DNA of 64,000 nt from assembly GCA_029964075.1 (NCBI GenBank), contig CM057138.1, forward strand, positions 9,046,932 to 9,110,931. The letters run 5' to 3'. The DNA comes from Patiria pectinifera (lineage: Eukaryota > Echinodermata > Asteroidea > Valvatida > Asterinidae). Both the position numbers and the translations under genes were made by a program. Below the pieces are notes generated by a model. It was given only the letters and a program-made list of their open reading frames with translations, searched no databases and had not been told where the DNA came from. Shown in pieces: positions 22,336 to 32,864 of the stretch. The stretch's first letter is position 1; each line of letters starts with the position of its first letter.

Positions 22336-22621
22336 CATGGGCGTCGCGAGGGGGGGGGGCAAGGGGGGCACTTGCCCCCCCTGGAAAAGCAAAAAAAAAA
22401 AAAAAAAAAAAAAGGGAGGGAAAAAAAGAGAAAAAACAGAAAAGAAAAAGAGGCGCGAAGACAAAGTGGTGTAAATTTAATGAGTTGGGGGGGGGGGGGG
22501 GGGAAAAATTTCCCTGCCCCCCTCTAAAACTGAAAAATCGAGAATGTGTTGACAAATAAAAGCATTTTTTGGCAAAATTTTTTTTTGCCCCCCTCTAGAA
22601 AAAATCCTGGCGATGCCCATG
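22336..22621. mobile_element. hAT-type MITE, G/C-rich ends and poly-A core (286 bp)
   Basis: The ends CATGGGCGTCGCGAGG and, in reverse complement, CATGGGCATCGCCAGG (14 of 16 match) are flanked by an exact 8-bp target duplication ATCTGGTG (22328-22335 and 22622-22629). Inside are G-runs, C-runs, a long A-run near 22391-22413 and a second G-run near 22485-22502. Confidence 0.85.
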
Positions 22622-22629
22622 ATCTGGTG

Positions 22630-23708
22630 TCGAAGTTTGTTAAGCCAGCTAATTTGATTTTTAATATTCATGATTCTACATTTTTGGCCTTTATTAATGA
22701 ATTCTAATAAGTGATAATGTTAACGTAGAGCGCCATATCTTTAGCTTTAAAATGAACTATGAAAGGTCGCATTGTTTTTTCGGTTCAGGACCACATCTTC
22801 TGAAAACTTGTTGATGAAAGCCTAATTAAAAACGAGATTGGGGTAAACGACGTTCTCTTTGAGAATCTATAAATAAAAACATGAATAACCATAAATACGT
22901 CATCTACATGTATGACGACTAAAACTCCACAATACCATCTGTTGTATCATGGTTTTGTAGCAGAAAAAATGATGAAACAAATAATCCTACCTTGAAAGTC
23001 ACGTATGTTCACCTTCTTACAGCCTTTAAGAATTAGTGTGCTGTACCCAACTCACAATTGTGACTTTTCTAACGATCTTTCGAGGACCGTTGCGAGATCT
23101 GACGGGTTTTAACGAGATTTCATGTAGAGCGCCAGTTGGTGGCGATTACCATGCCAACGGGTATTAAGGCCCGTTATCAAGCATCCAACCAATTTAGGTA
23201 AATCCGTTCAGTGCATTTTGTACTAGAACTCAAAACAATCATTCATTCTTCTATGTAGGATTTGTGGTTTGACAGGCTCCTCATCAGTGGTGGAGGATAA
23301 ATGGACGTGCCCTAAATAATCTTTCAAATATCTCGCATTCGTACCAAGCCCTTTAGAGTTTTTCGTCACAACTGTCCACCTTACCATCAGGCCTCAGTGA
23401 CCACATTTACATGATGGATTTTGTCGGCCAGTTTAAATCCAATTAACCATCAAGGATCAACATCTCAACTGAGATTACTATTGAAAATCCTACCAATCAA
23501 GGATTTTCATAGGCCCACGAAACACTCGGTGTGTCAACAGCTTTTGGCTCAGCAACTTGAAGTGCCTCTCTCCGAAATCATGAAAGCGGCCTGCAGGAAG
23601 AATCCATCCACCTTCATCAGGCCACGCTACTTGAAGAACATTGTGCAGGCAGAGGCCCATATGGTCAGCAATGTCCAACTGACAACTGCATTTTCAGCAG
23701 CCCTCTAA
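22630..23708 (+). mobile_element. DIRS-like remnant, tyrosine recombinase side
   Basis: Downstream of the MITE the plus strand ends with a frame (23520-23708) reading QLEVPLSEIMKAACRKNPST and a following FIRPRYLK, matching the C-terminal end of DIRS tyrosine recombinases (GVPL-x-x-IMKAA-x-W-x-x-x-STF-x-x-FY-x-R); the catalytic Tyr region reads PRYLK. Most of the domain upstream is broken or missing. 22700-23330 shows no recognisable coding. Confidence 0.55.
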
Positions 23709-24249
23709 GCCACAAGCTCCTTCCTCATAGTAGATAGGCAGCTGCATGTTCTTGACATTTTCTTATAGGCTTAAAAGTTTAGACATTTCTTGAATGAAAT
23801 CGCTGCATGTACCTTCCCTCTAATTTTTGGGCTTTTCGGTGCTACTCTGCAACTAAAAATGAGTTGAGTTGTTTTCTGTATAGTGGAATCCCCAAAATCC
23901 AAAGGGATCGATTTTCGAATCCACAATAAGAACCACCTACCTCTATACCCCTGTTTGTCATGACACAGAGAATGTGGTTTGGGCAACTTTTCCAGTGAAT
24001 ATTTTGTACACTAGTGTTTTTCCCATATTGACATTTTTACAGATTTCTCAAAAAGTACATGTATAGTTATCCATAGGTTAGATTGTTTAATTTAGCTGCT
24101 TCGAATTGACTGTATTGTTCCTACATTGTAATCATCAAAAATACATTTTTCAAAAGTGCAAATTACACTGTTAAATTGTTACATATTTTTAATTTTTTTT
24201 TTTCATTGCTATCTAACCTAAAATTGTGGTAATTCTTTGTATTGAACAG
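23709..24249. other. Intron, no feature recognised
   Basis: AT-rich intron leading to the CCP11 acceptor. Confidence 0.5.
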
Positions 24250-24438
24250 TCCGGTGTCGTGATCCTTACCTTATGCATGGTAGCTACCGCCTTATCCAGG
24301 GAGATCGTTATGAGCATGGGTCCGCCATAAGGTACGAGTGTAACCCAGGTTATACATTACAAGATCCAGCCGCTGAATCTGCCTATTGTGATGACGGAAG
24401 ATGGAGCCTGGAACCTGTATGCCACCCAGATGATCAAG
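24250..24438 (+). CDS. Exon: CCP module 11
   Basis: A 189-bp phase 1-1 exon. Cysteines are in VRCRDPYLMHGSY, RYECNPGYTL, AYCDDG and PVCHP, with Trp in GRWSLE. The acceptor is TATTGAACAG and the donor GTAAGG. A standard CCP with a short acidic tail (DDQ) before the junction. Confidence 0.88.
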
Positions 24439-24857
24439 GTAAGGCAGTTCAAATGCTGAGCGTAATGCCCTGGTATAATGGTTCCATCAACAACAAGAGG
24501 GACAGTTGGGTAAATCTGGGGGGGCAAGTGACCCCTCGCCCTAGCTAGCTACACATGAAAAGACAGTTACACACGTCGATGTTAATGACATGTAGTCTTT
24601 TCCCGAGCTCAATGATGCCAAAGTGGAAAATATTTTGGACAATAAAGATGCCTCCTGTACTAAAAAAAAAAAGTTGTCCACAAACAACTGTACAACCCTA
24701 GTTATTGCATTGCAAACAAACTGAACTTTTCTGAGGTTGAGCAGTAATATTCTTCTGGTGAGCTTGACAAGTTTCACCGGAGAGGTTTTGCCCGCGAGGT
24801 GCATACTGCAACAGGAAGATTCGGCAATTTAATATGTATGAGGTATAGTCAAACAAC

Positions 24858-24973
24858 TATAACATGGTTCATTTCAGATGGACAGTCGATATTAGCTCCC
24901 CTTGGTATTAAGTTTGACAATTTCCGATGCTTTGGGGAGCGAATATCGACTGTACACCATCAAACCATGTTAT
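24858..24973. repeat. Inverted repeat, about 45-bp arms
   Basis: TATAACATGGTT ... ACAGTCGATATTAGCTCCCC pairs with GGGGAGCGAATATCGACTGT ... AACCATGTTATA. Probably a small foldback element or MITE. The rest of the intron 24439-25284 shows nothing further. Confidence 0.6.
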
Positions 24974-25284
24974 ATTTGTGTAATGCTTTACAATAATCCA
25001 GTGGAAATACCTATTGTCTAAATGTATGTTACCTAGAGATGGGCTACAAATTAGAAAGAATAAAAAAAAATGGGAAAAGGCACAGTAGGAGAAAGTATCT
25101 GTTCATCAATCTTTGTTAAGATAGTTAAAGATAATAGAAGAAGGGAAGCAAGGTTCAGGAAGCTAATTCAAAAGGTGGCAGGAAACTCCCAAAATTGAGA
25201 GAGATTCTGAGGTAAATCCATAGAATCAGGATGGAAAGTCTGATTAACATGTTGATTTCCTTTTTTTCTGATTTATGTTTTCAG

Positions 25285-25509
25285 TAACCGAACCACCTGT
25301 GGCAGCTGCCACATGTCCTACACCATCAGTCCCCAATGCCCTCATCTACCATCGTGGCCAAAACATTGCCACAGCAGGCTTTGAAATCATCTTTGGTAAT
25401 GGTGATGAGATTGAGGTTCGATGTAATACAGACTTCACAGTCAACGGCAGGGCGGTAGTTGCCGCTACTTGTAGGAATGGAGCCTGGAGGCCTGTACTAC
25501 CACGTTGCG
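25285..25509 (+). CDS. Exon: CCP module 12
   Basis: A 225-bp phase 1-1 exon. A short linker TEPPVAAA precedes the module. Cysteines are in ATCPTPSVPNAL, EVRCNTDFTV, ATCRNG and PRCG, with Trp in GAWRPV. The Cys1-Cys2 loop is long. The acceptor is TATGTTTTCAG and the donor GTAAGA. Confidence 0.86.
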
Positions 25510-26327
25510 GTAAGATAGAATGCCTGCACTTTGTCATGTATGTACTCTTTCAGCCCTTCAGGATTATTTTGTACGAGAGAATTTGCTTTTATAGTTAAAA
25601 GTTTTGATTAATTGAACGGCCAATTTATTTATTGCATTAAAAGTTTAATATTAATTATACTGACGACAGAGTTGCCACTGGGGTAAATATTTTTCATACT
25701 AGCCTTTCCAGAATACTGGTATGGACATTAATTATTTCAGCCTAGCACACCAGTCTACTTGAAAGAGTCTTGTGCATGGAATGTACCATGGTTTGTTTGA
25801 TTGAATTTTTTTTTTTTTTGCCTTCTCAAGGATCCTTGGGCAATTCCGTAAAATCCAACATACGTTCGACCACATGACGGACTTGTGCAAGGTCTATAGG
25901 GCGATGGTACCTTACTTTGGTCTGTAATTGGTTTCTGCTCATAAGTCACATTAAAGTTATGTATCACATTCAACTTGCCAACAGCAGCTCATTGAAGTGT
26001 GTAACATCTACGTCCCAATTTACGGAACTTCCCGAAAAGGAAACAATTTATGTTCACCATGGATCAAGTTCAGTTATTCTCCTTTAAAAGTGAGACCAAG
26101 TTTCTGACTACAATTATCATGTCAATTGAGTAAAAACATATTTTTGGCTGTGTGTAGGAAATGTATAATGGCATGTGTGACCTGTTGCACTACTGCACAC
26201 TTACAAGAGACTCTAAGCCCTCCATTACCCCCACCAGAAAAAAAAGAATGGGAACTGCAAGTTTTGGTAAGTATGAATGATTTAACACTGAATCTCTAAT
26301 GTCTGTTTTTTTGTTGTTTTTTTACAG
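25510..26327. other. Intron, no feature recognised
   Basis: Contains a T-run near 25807-25820 and a strong pyrimidine tract before the CCP13 acceptor. No repeat or exon was recognised. Confidence 0.5.
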
Positions 26328-26546
26328 AAGTTACATACAAGCGCTCTTGTTCTCGTCCTGTGGCAGTCCCAGATGTCAGACAGTATGTTGACGATACAAT
26401 CAAGCTACTTGACACCCCTCACCCTTCGTTCTTCCATGAATCCACCATTATGTCACGGTGTAAGGATCCATTAACGATGGCACTGGTGACTGGTCCGCTC
26501 CGCACCTGTAATGACGGCAGATGGACTGGACCTGTGCCAGTATGCG
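26328..26546 (+). CDS. Exon: CCP module 13, divergent
   Basis: A 219-bp phase 1-1 exon. Cysteines are in RSCSRPVAVP, MSRCKDPLTM, RTCNDG and PVCG, with Trp in GRWTGP. The segment between Cys1 and Cys2 is long and lacks the usual HG and GY motifs, so the module is recognised mainly by cysteine order and the closing NDGRWTGPVPVC. The acceptor is TTTTTTACAG and the donor GTATGT. Confidence 0.8.
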
Positions 26547-26577
26547 GTATGTTTTACTTTAATTGATATTTGATTGA

Positions 26578-26665
26578 ACAAAATATTGTCTTGAGCAAGA
26601 TTTGAACCGGTGACCTCCGGCTCGTACTTCAGGTGCTGTATCAACTGAGCCATTTAACCCAATAT
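26578..26665 (-). mobile_element. tRNA-like SINE fragment
   Basis: The reverse complement reads AATGGCTCAGTTGATACAGC and then GGTCACCGGTTCAAATCTTG, an A box and B box arranged as in a tRNA. A weaker similar stretch (GAACTTGAACCTGCGACATT) is at 26949-26968. Probably decayed SINE heads, since the acceptor stem is not complete. Confidence 0.5.
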
Positions 26666-27133
26666 GCAGTACCTTAATTTGTCCAAAAACGTGTATGTTC
26701 ATAGAACCCATATGTGCCAAATTAGGTTGATAGCCCTAATAATAGTAATAACAATGATAATCGGCATTTAAGAACGCTCTCATTAGTAAACTAAATCACA
26801 GCGTTTACAAATAATGAACAATTAATGTAAACATGCGATATGTCAGGCAGTGAACACTCTACTGAGAGTACACTGCCTTTATTACAAAGGTTCACTTTTA
26901 ATGAAATATAGTGTATGAAATTTAACAGTGAAATTCAGTAGACAGGCCAGAACTTGAACCTGCGACATTCAGAATACTCTACCGACTGTGCAGGAATACA
27001 TTGGTTTCCCAATTTATCAATGCTCATAGGGCGGTACTTGGAGATGATGAAATCAAACATATCCTTGCAGTTTTCTGCAGCAAGGTCTAGAGGTGTTGCT
27101 TGGAGTAATATCCCCTTTTCCTATTCATGGCAG

Positions 27134-27418
27134 AGCGGGCATCAACTAGCTTCAGCCTCCCAGCCTTACGTACCACGCTCCATCAGTTCATGGCTAATGG
27201 AACCTTGCTCATCTACCCTGGTGTTGGTCAGTTGAATGTAGATTGCATTGTCTCCAGTGGTTACCCAGTTTTAGAACACAGTCACTGGCAACAATGGACT
27301 CTAGGTGGTCGAGGGAAAAAGAAGTATGGTGTGCCTGCAGAAGGTCATTCAGGGACTTATACCTGTAAGAAGTTTGGATCGCCAACTGTATTTCATCGGC
27401 TTATAATACAGGTAAGAG
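27134..27418 (+). CDS. Exon: Ig-like domain
   Basis: A 285-bp phase 1-1 exon. After a 20-residue lead it codes an Ig-like fold: LNVDCIVSSGYP (first Cys), HWQQWTLGG (core Trp region), and HSGTYTCKKFG (second Cys in the usual D/S-x-G-x-Y-x-C form), ending RLIIQVRG. Phase-1 borders fit Ig exons. An earlier GTAAGA donor at 27412 would give phase 0 and break the frame, so the donor at 27419 (GTAAGT) is chosen. It sits between CCP13 and CCP14. Confidence 0.8.
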
Positions 27419-27956
27419 GTAAGTAAAGTTGCCAGTTGATCTTAGTGAAACGTGCAGTATTAGTATTTGAATATATTAAAATAAGTTTTCACAAATCATA
27501 ACACTGGGGGGCGCTGTTGGAGATACAAATGTACATCTTTAAATTGTGTGCTTATACATCCCTTAACATTACATCAAAACAGTTATATCTGTTTAATACA
27601 ATGACACAGCTTGTGAGATAAATGGGTTGCTTTTGTCACTACAAAAATGGGGGGGGGGGTTGTGATCCAGTATGGGGGAAAATGTCACCCCTGGGATTTA
27701 CGCCGTTTAGTTTCACTTTATAAAGTAAAATAATATTAATAAAACAACTGGAATATGAACAAGGCTGAATATCATCTATCTCTTACCAAAGTATAAGAGT
27801 GGGCTTAAATATTCCTGATTCATCGAAATGCAAGTAACTTGGCATTATTTGCTCATGATTCATTTTGAATGTTGCAGTACAGGCTATAATGTTTTGAATG
27901 CAGGTCTTTAATTGTCCGCTGTGTTTATTCTTTATTCTCCAACAACTTTCATGTAG
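27419..27956. other. Short intron, no feature recognised
   Basis: A G-run near 27650-27659 is the only notable feature. Confidence 0.5.
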
Positions 27957-28127
27957 CCGTTTCCTGTTCAGAGCCAAGGCCCCCGTTAAACGGTCGTCGT
28001 ATCGGTGATGACTTCCGCCTAACAAAGTCAGTGTCATTTGAATGCAACGAGGGCTTTGATCTCATCGGGGAAGGGACTATCAAATGCAACCTTGGTGAAT
28101 GGTTGGGAGAAAAACCGCGCTGCAGTG
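27957..28127 (+). CDS. Exon: CCP module 14
   Basis: A 171-bp phase 1-1 exon with no internal ATG. Cysteines are in VSCSEPRPPLNG, FECNEGFDLIG, IKCNLG and PRCSG, with Trp in GEWLGE. Cys2-x-x-GF-x-L-x-G is close to consensus. The acceptor is TTTCATGTAG and the donor GTGAGT. Confidence 0.88.
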
Positions 28128-28385
28128 GTGAGTGATTGAGGCCTTCTATTCTAGAATCTGAGTGGATTATTTGAACAAGAAACACTATAGCCTAGCTATT
28201 GCCATATTCAGGTACATGCATCTCGTACCTGATGACTTTGTTTTTTTGAAAGTTCGAAAGAGAGGATGCTTTGGGCTCACCGCTTTTGAAATTGCGTAGG
28301 TTGTCATATATGTGACAGGTCGGTTTATAGAGACTATTGAGGGAACGGCAAATGGACTTCTTATTCAAATGGTGATTTATTCATT

Positions 28386-28442
28386 ACCTGTAGTACAAAG
28401 ACAAAAATATACATGTTGTCAGTTCTTCGCATGACAAGGTAA
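28386..28442. repeat. 57-bp direct repeat, left copy
   Basis: ACCTGTAGTACAAAGACAAA ... CAGTTCTTCGCATGACAAGG recurs at 29596-29652 with about three changes. The pair brackets a 1.2-kb segment holding dispersed-repeat copy 2 and the 49-bp hairpin. Confidence 0.75.
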
Positions 28443-28507
28443 ATCCTCTAATCAGAAATGAAACAATGTTTAGACTTTAAATCAAAAAGAAAACGTTAAA
28501 TATTAAT

Positions 28508-29110
28508 TCATAAATACCTCGGACAGTTTAGCCATTCCTATTGGTCGAGAGCCCGTCACGTGGCCGGTCTTAAACGGATGATAAAGACATGGCTAGCTGG
28601 TCTTAAAAGCTTTTCCAGTGTCGCAATAAAATGTAGACCCCTAAAAATCCAGTGCCTCTTACCGTTTCATTGGTTGAACGTTCACAATCCTCACGTAGGC
28701 ATGCGCAACACTACCATCGAGTCAGAATTTTATAGTTCTAAATTCAAAACGCAACGCGCCAGGTGCGTTCTGCGCGACATCGCTCAGAACATGCCACGCG
28801 CGCGTCAATCTCCATAAAAGGGTTGTTTACATCTTACTCGCCAACTGAACACTCCATTATTTTGCTAGAGGGATGTATCAAAAAGCATGAAGTGAACTTG
28901 TTGAACAAATCGGTATTTTTTGAACGAATTTCTTGATATTTTTTTACGGATAAGGTATTTATGAATGGGAATAAATATGTGCTCGGTCGGTATTTATCAC
29001 TCTGTTTAAGACCACTTAGAGTCTGGGTGCTGATAATTACCCTCGCCTCCGGCTCGGGTAATTATCAGCACCCAGACTCTAAGTGGTCTTAAACAGAGTG
29101 ATAAAAACCT
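28508..29110. repeat. Dispersed repeat copy 2 with a perfect 49-bp-arm hairpin
   Basis: 28508-28870 shares ordered motifs with 19852-20115 and 60285-60880 (CCATTCCTATTGGTCGAGAG, GGTTGAACGTTCACAATCCT). 28994-29042 and 29056-29104 are perfect inverted repeats of 49 bp around a 13-base loop (TTATCACTCTGTTTAAGACC ... ). The copy at 60285-60880 keeps a decayed form of the same hairpin, so the hairpin is part of the element. Confidence 0.7.
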
Positions 29111-29595
29111 CCAGAGCACACATTTATTCCCTTAGTAAATCATTTAGTAATGCAAATTAAGTTATTTACACTATTTACAAACAGGTGGAAATAATATGAA
29201 TATAAATCAAGACTTGAAATTCCTGCCTAAACTGTTCTTGGGACCGCCATCTTGCATTTGCCCCGAGCGAATCAAATAAAGTAAAGAAGAAGTAAATACA
29301 ACGAATTAAGGAACATCAAACTTACAGTTAATTAAATAAGCACTAATTATAAAAGGAAATGGGAATAAAGTATAATCTGAAACTACAACATTTATCGGTG
29401 TCAGACTTAATGCTTTGGAATTGACCCATCGGTGATCGTTGTCTTCCGAGCAAAATATCTACCTCTCTAAGTTATTATTTTACATAATGAAATCATTACA
29501 AACATGATAAGCTCACACTTCATAAGGATATATCTAAACTAAAGTATAAAGTACAGTTAAATAAGAAATGGAAAGAAATCAAACTGTCATTTAAC

Positions 29596-29652
29596 ACCTG
29601 TAGTACGAAGACAAAAATATATATGTTGTCAGTTCTTCGCATGACAAGGTAA
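29596..29652. repeat. 57-bp direct repeat, right copy
   Basis: Partner of 28386-28442. Beyond it, 29653-30065 is plain intron up to the CCP15 acceptor. Confidence 0.75.
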
Positions 29653-30065
29653 TGACGAAGCCCGCGAAAATAATTTAACAAGGCAGAACCGCCGAGGGCG
29701 CTACACAAAAGCTACGTTGCGTAACATGTCAACAAAAAAGAATTAAAGGGGGGTATCTTAAACTCGATAACATTTAAAGGAACTATATGTACACTTGTCA
29801 CATATACATGAAATGTGGATAGTGTTGTGCCTCTCGCATTATGAGAAAGACATTTCACTTGTTTTCACCAGTTTCTGTGTTTGCATGGCCAGTGAACAGT
29901 TTTCACTAGAATGTGCACATATATTTAGAGATTTAGAGGTTTTACATGTAGATTAAAACACTTGATGAATAACCTGGCATGACGTATGGTTGGCTTTATA
30001 ATTGGAATCTTTTTCAAAAGTTTATAAGGAATAATTGCTTATTGTTTCTTGTGTTCCGCAACCAG

Positions 30066-30251
30066 CTCGGGACTGTCCTGAGATCAACATGGCACACCTA
30101 GACCCCAACCTACGTCTCACGATAAATGGAGGCAACTCACCAGGCTCAGTAGTGATATTTACTTGCCAATCCGGATTCCATCGGGTAGGAGAAACACGCC
30201 TCACTTGCCAGGGTGGCAGCTGGTCTCCAAGTTCCTTCCCTACTTGTGAAG
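30066..30251 (+). CDS. Exon: CCP module 15
   Basis: A 186-bp phase 1-1 exon and the last CCP. Cysteines are in RDCPEINMAHL, IFTCQSGFHRVG, LTCQGG and PTCEG, with Trp in GSWSPS. The acceptor is CCGCAACCAG and the donor GTGAGA. It precedes the FIMAC modules, echoing the CCP-then-FIM order in C6 and C7. Confidence 0.88.
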
Positions 30252-30318
30252 GTGAGACTCTGGTTTATTTGGAAGTCAGGCAAACAAATTATTCTGTTTG
30301 AAGTATAATCGTGATTAG

Positions 30319-30925
30319 TGGTTACTCATTAACTACGATGTAAATGTATGTGGTTCGGTTACTCAGTAACTACCATGTACATGTATGTGGTTCGGTTACT
30401 CAGTAACTACCATGTACTTGTATGCAGCTCGGTTACTCAGTAACTACCATGTACATGTACATGTATGTGGTTCGGTTACTCAGTAACTACCATGTACAAG
30501 AATGTGGTTCGGTTACTCAGTAACTACCATGTACATGTATGTGGTTCGGTTACTCGGTAACTAACATGTACATGTATGTGGTTCGGTTACTCAGTAACTA
30601 CCATGTACATGTATGTGGTTCGGTTACTCGGTAACTACCATGTACATGTATGTGGTTCGGTTACTCAGTAACTAACATGTACATGTATGTGGTTCGGTTA
30701 CTCGGTAACTACCATGTACATGTATGTGGTTCGGTTACTCGGTAACTACCATGTACATGTATGTGGTTCGGTTACTCGGTAACTAACATGTTCATGTATG
30801 TGGTTCGGTTACTCAGTAACTACCATGTACATGTATGTGGTTCGGTTACTCGGTAACTAACATGTACATGTATGTGGTTCGGTTACTCGGTAACTAACAT
30901 GTACATGTATTTGGTTCGTTTACCA
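30319..30925. repeat. 37-bp minisatellite, about 16 copies
   Basis: The unit starts GGTTCGGTTACTCAGTAACT and ends with ACATGTACATGTATGT-like sequence; successive starts at 30352 and 30389 give the 37-bp period. Each unit contains two dyads, GTTACTCAGTAAC and ACATGTACATGT. The common variants are TCAG/TCGG and ACC/AAC. It ends at a broken unit near 30920. Confidence 0.85.
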
Positions 30926-31305
30926 GAGCAGACAGTTATATAATGATATAAGGATTCCATTCATAGTAACAAATACATGTAGGCCTAGAAACATACTTTA
31001 GAACGGTAATCACAAACAAATATACAATTCATCATCCTTATTGCTTTGAACCACAGAAGGGGTATGGATCACCATCAGTATTTTCACAAAGTTTCGTATA
31101 CAGGCATAACTTCATTTTTTGAAGAATTTGGAAATACATTTTCCCCCACTGAAAAAGACTACCCTTTTAGTCTTTTTAAAAGGCTTTTAGAAAACTTTGC
31201 AATTGAATGTATGAAAAAAAGATGGCAGTACAAAGATAATTTACTTCAATATTTGACACCCAAGAGTTCAATGCAAGAATCCTAACTCTTTTTTTTCTTT
31301 GACAG

Positions 31306-31563
31306 CCGATGTTCCTGGTGGTACGGGCCCGCTATTGGGGCCGGATGACTGTAAATGTGAGGTGTGGGAGAGATGTGTGGCCAACAGCAATGGCCCATCA
31401 ACATGCCACTGCATCCACCCGCGGCAGTGTGATGACGCTGTGGGCCAGGATCAATACTGTGGGAGTGACGGTCGGACGTACGCCAGCATCTGCAGAATGA
31501 AGGCTGCAGGCTGTCTGCTGGACTTGGACATACAGGTCGTCAGCAATGGACCGTGCCCAGAAA
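31306..31563 (+). CDS. Exon: FIMAC/Kazal-like module 1
   Basis: A 258-bp phase 1-1 exon. After a Gly-rich lead it codes DCKCEVWERCV, then TCHCIHPRQC, QYCGSDGRTYASICRMKAAG and VVSNGPCPE. The CHC-P-x-x-C and YCGSDG-x-TY-x-S-x-C-x-M signatures are those of FIMAC (factor I / membrane attack complex) modules, a follistatin-Kazal-type fold; in C6, C7 and factor I they mediate contacts with C5b or C3b/C4b. The acceptor is TTTCTTTGACAG and the donor GTAAGG. Confidence 0.85.
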
Positions 31564-31694
31564 GTAAGGCTTCATGTGTCTCTGATCTTGTCGTAGAATG
31601 AACACAGATGCAGTGATTTCCTATCCAGAAATTGCACATATAAAAAATAATGGCGATACTCTAAAGCTGTGCATCTCCATCAACAATTTTTTTT

Positions 31695-31830
31695 CTAGCC
31701 TTGACCAAGGCTGTCAGCTTGTTCCCATACGAGCTTGTTCCCGCTACGAGCTTGTTCCCGCTACCGCATGTACGTACGCCTCACACACACATCCGTAAAC
31801 AGTTGTACAGTAAGTCGAGGCGGATGACAG
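31695..31830 (+). repeat. Inverted-pair repeat, left copy
   Basis: CTAGCCTTGACCAAGGCTGT, AGCTTGTTCCCGCTAC and CACACACATCCGTAAACA occur here in order and reappear inverted at 36385-36588. The two copies are about 4.9 kb apart and enclose the LTR retrotransposon at 32865-36122. Confidence 0.65.
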
Positions 31831-32374
31831 CCTTGCCGTAATGATATATATGCTCAATATGATAATAAGTGTGCACTATGGTAAATAGTCTTCTCTCATT
31901 GGATAATGGCTGACAAAACAATGAATATTTATTTACTGCATAATGCAACCAAAGGTTAATAAACCTGACGGTCTGTGGTAATAATATTGTAAAACACGTA
32001 CCCCATTGAAATCTGAAATAATAGTAGATTAAGTAAAATAATATTTATAACAAATAGTTATTCATAGTTTGGGTGGAAAATGAAATGAAAAGGATGAAAA
32101 ATTAGACCTTGAAAAAACGGCAAACTGTACAAACTGCGCGCCGGCAAAAATGATGTCAGCGTGCATGGACAACCAAGTTTGGGCCGTCCACTGAGGCCCC
32201 AGCCCGGCTTGCGCCATGCAGTAAAACACGCTGCGCTTTCTCGGTCGGCTGCAAAAAGCACTCACTGTTGAATCTCTACCGCCGACTTTTTTGGGGTATT
32301 TCTACAAAGCAATAGGGACATGAGGAAACAATTATCTCTCCTTCAGCTAACTTATTACCTAAGACTGAATTTTA

Positions 32375-32550
32375 ACTTGTATGTACGACTATATGTCGTA
32401 CGTACGACTTATATGTCAACAGGGTACGACATATATGGCGTACGTAAGACTGTTGGTCGTATATACGTACGACTTACATGTCGACAGGGTACGACACGTA
32501 TGGAAGACTAATTTGCCGACAGGGTACAACTTTGTCGTATATATACGAAC
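32375..32550. repeat. Palindromic TACGTACGAC-rich repeat
   Basis: Irregular units such as GTCGTACGTACGAC, CGACAGGGTACGAC and GTCGTATATATACGA give a run of small dyads. The regions 31831-32374 and 32551-32864 show nothing else recognised. Confidence 0.5.
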
Positions 32551-32864
32551 TACCTGCAGGGAGAGATTTGTTTTTTACCATTTCCCTATTACAGCTATTT
32601 CCAGTCAAAGTAGAAAATGATAGCTAGTTTTTTACAGTTAATTTGTACACTGAGGTGAGTGCGAAAATAACTCAAAGGTACGAGTTAACCTGCATGTGAT
32701 TAAATGGGTATGAATTGACCCGGGTACGAGTTGACCTGTTCCCTACATTTGCTGTCTGAATGTCACGGGCAGGTACAGTAGCGGTGTTGCTCCCGACAAC
32801 AAACGTCGGCGGATAAGTCGTTCCATCTTGAACTGTCCAATTCGCAATATATTCGAAATGGTAT

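Noticed and set aside
22151..22555. 134-codon minus-strand frame
   Set aside because: It crosses the MITE border and consists of Phe, Pro and Ala runs from homopolymer tracts.
27134..27411. Ig exon ending at the first GTAAGA (27412)
   Set aside because: This donor gives phase 0, incompatible with the phase-1 acceptor of CCP14.
31046..31285. 79-codon open frame before FIMAC 1
   Set aside because: No domain, no good acceptor in the right phase, AT-rich; probably chance or an old transposon piece.
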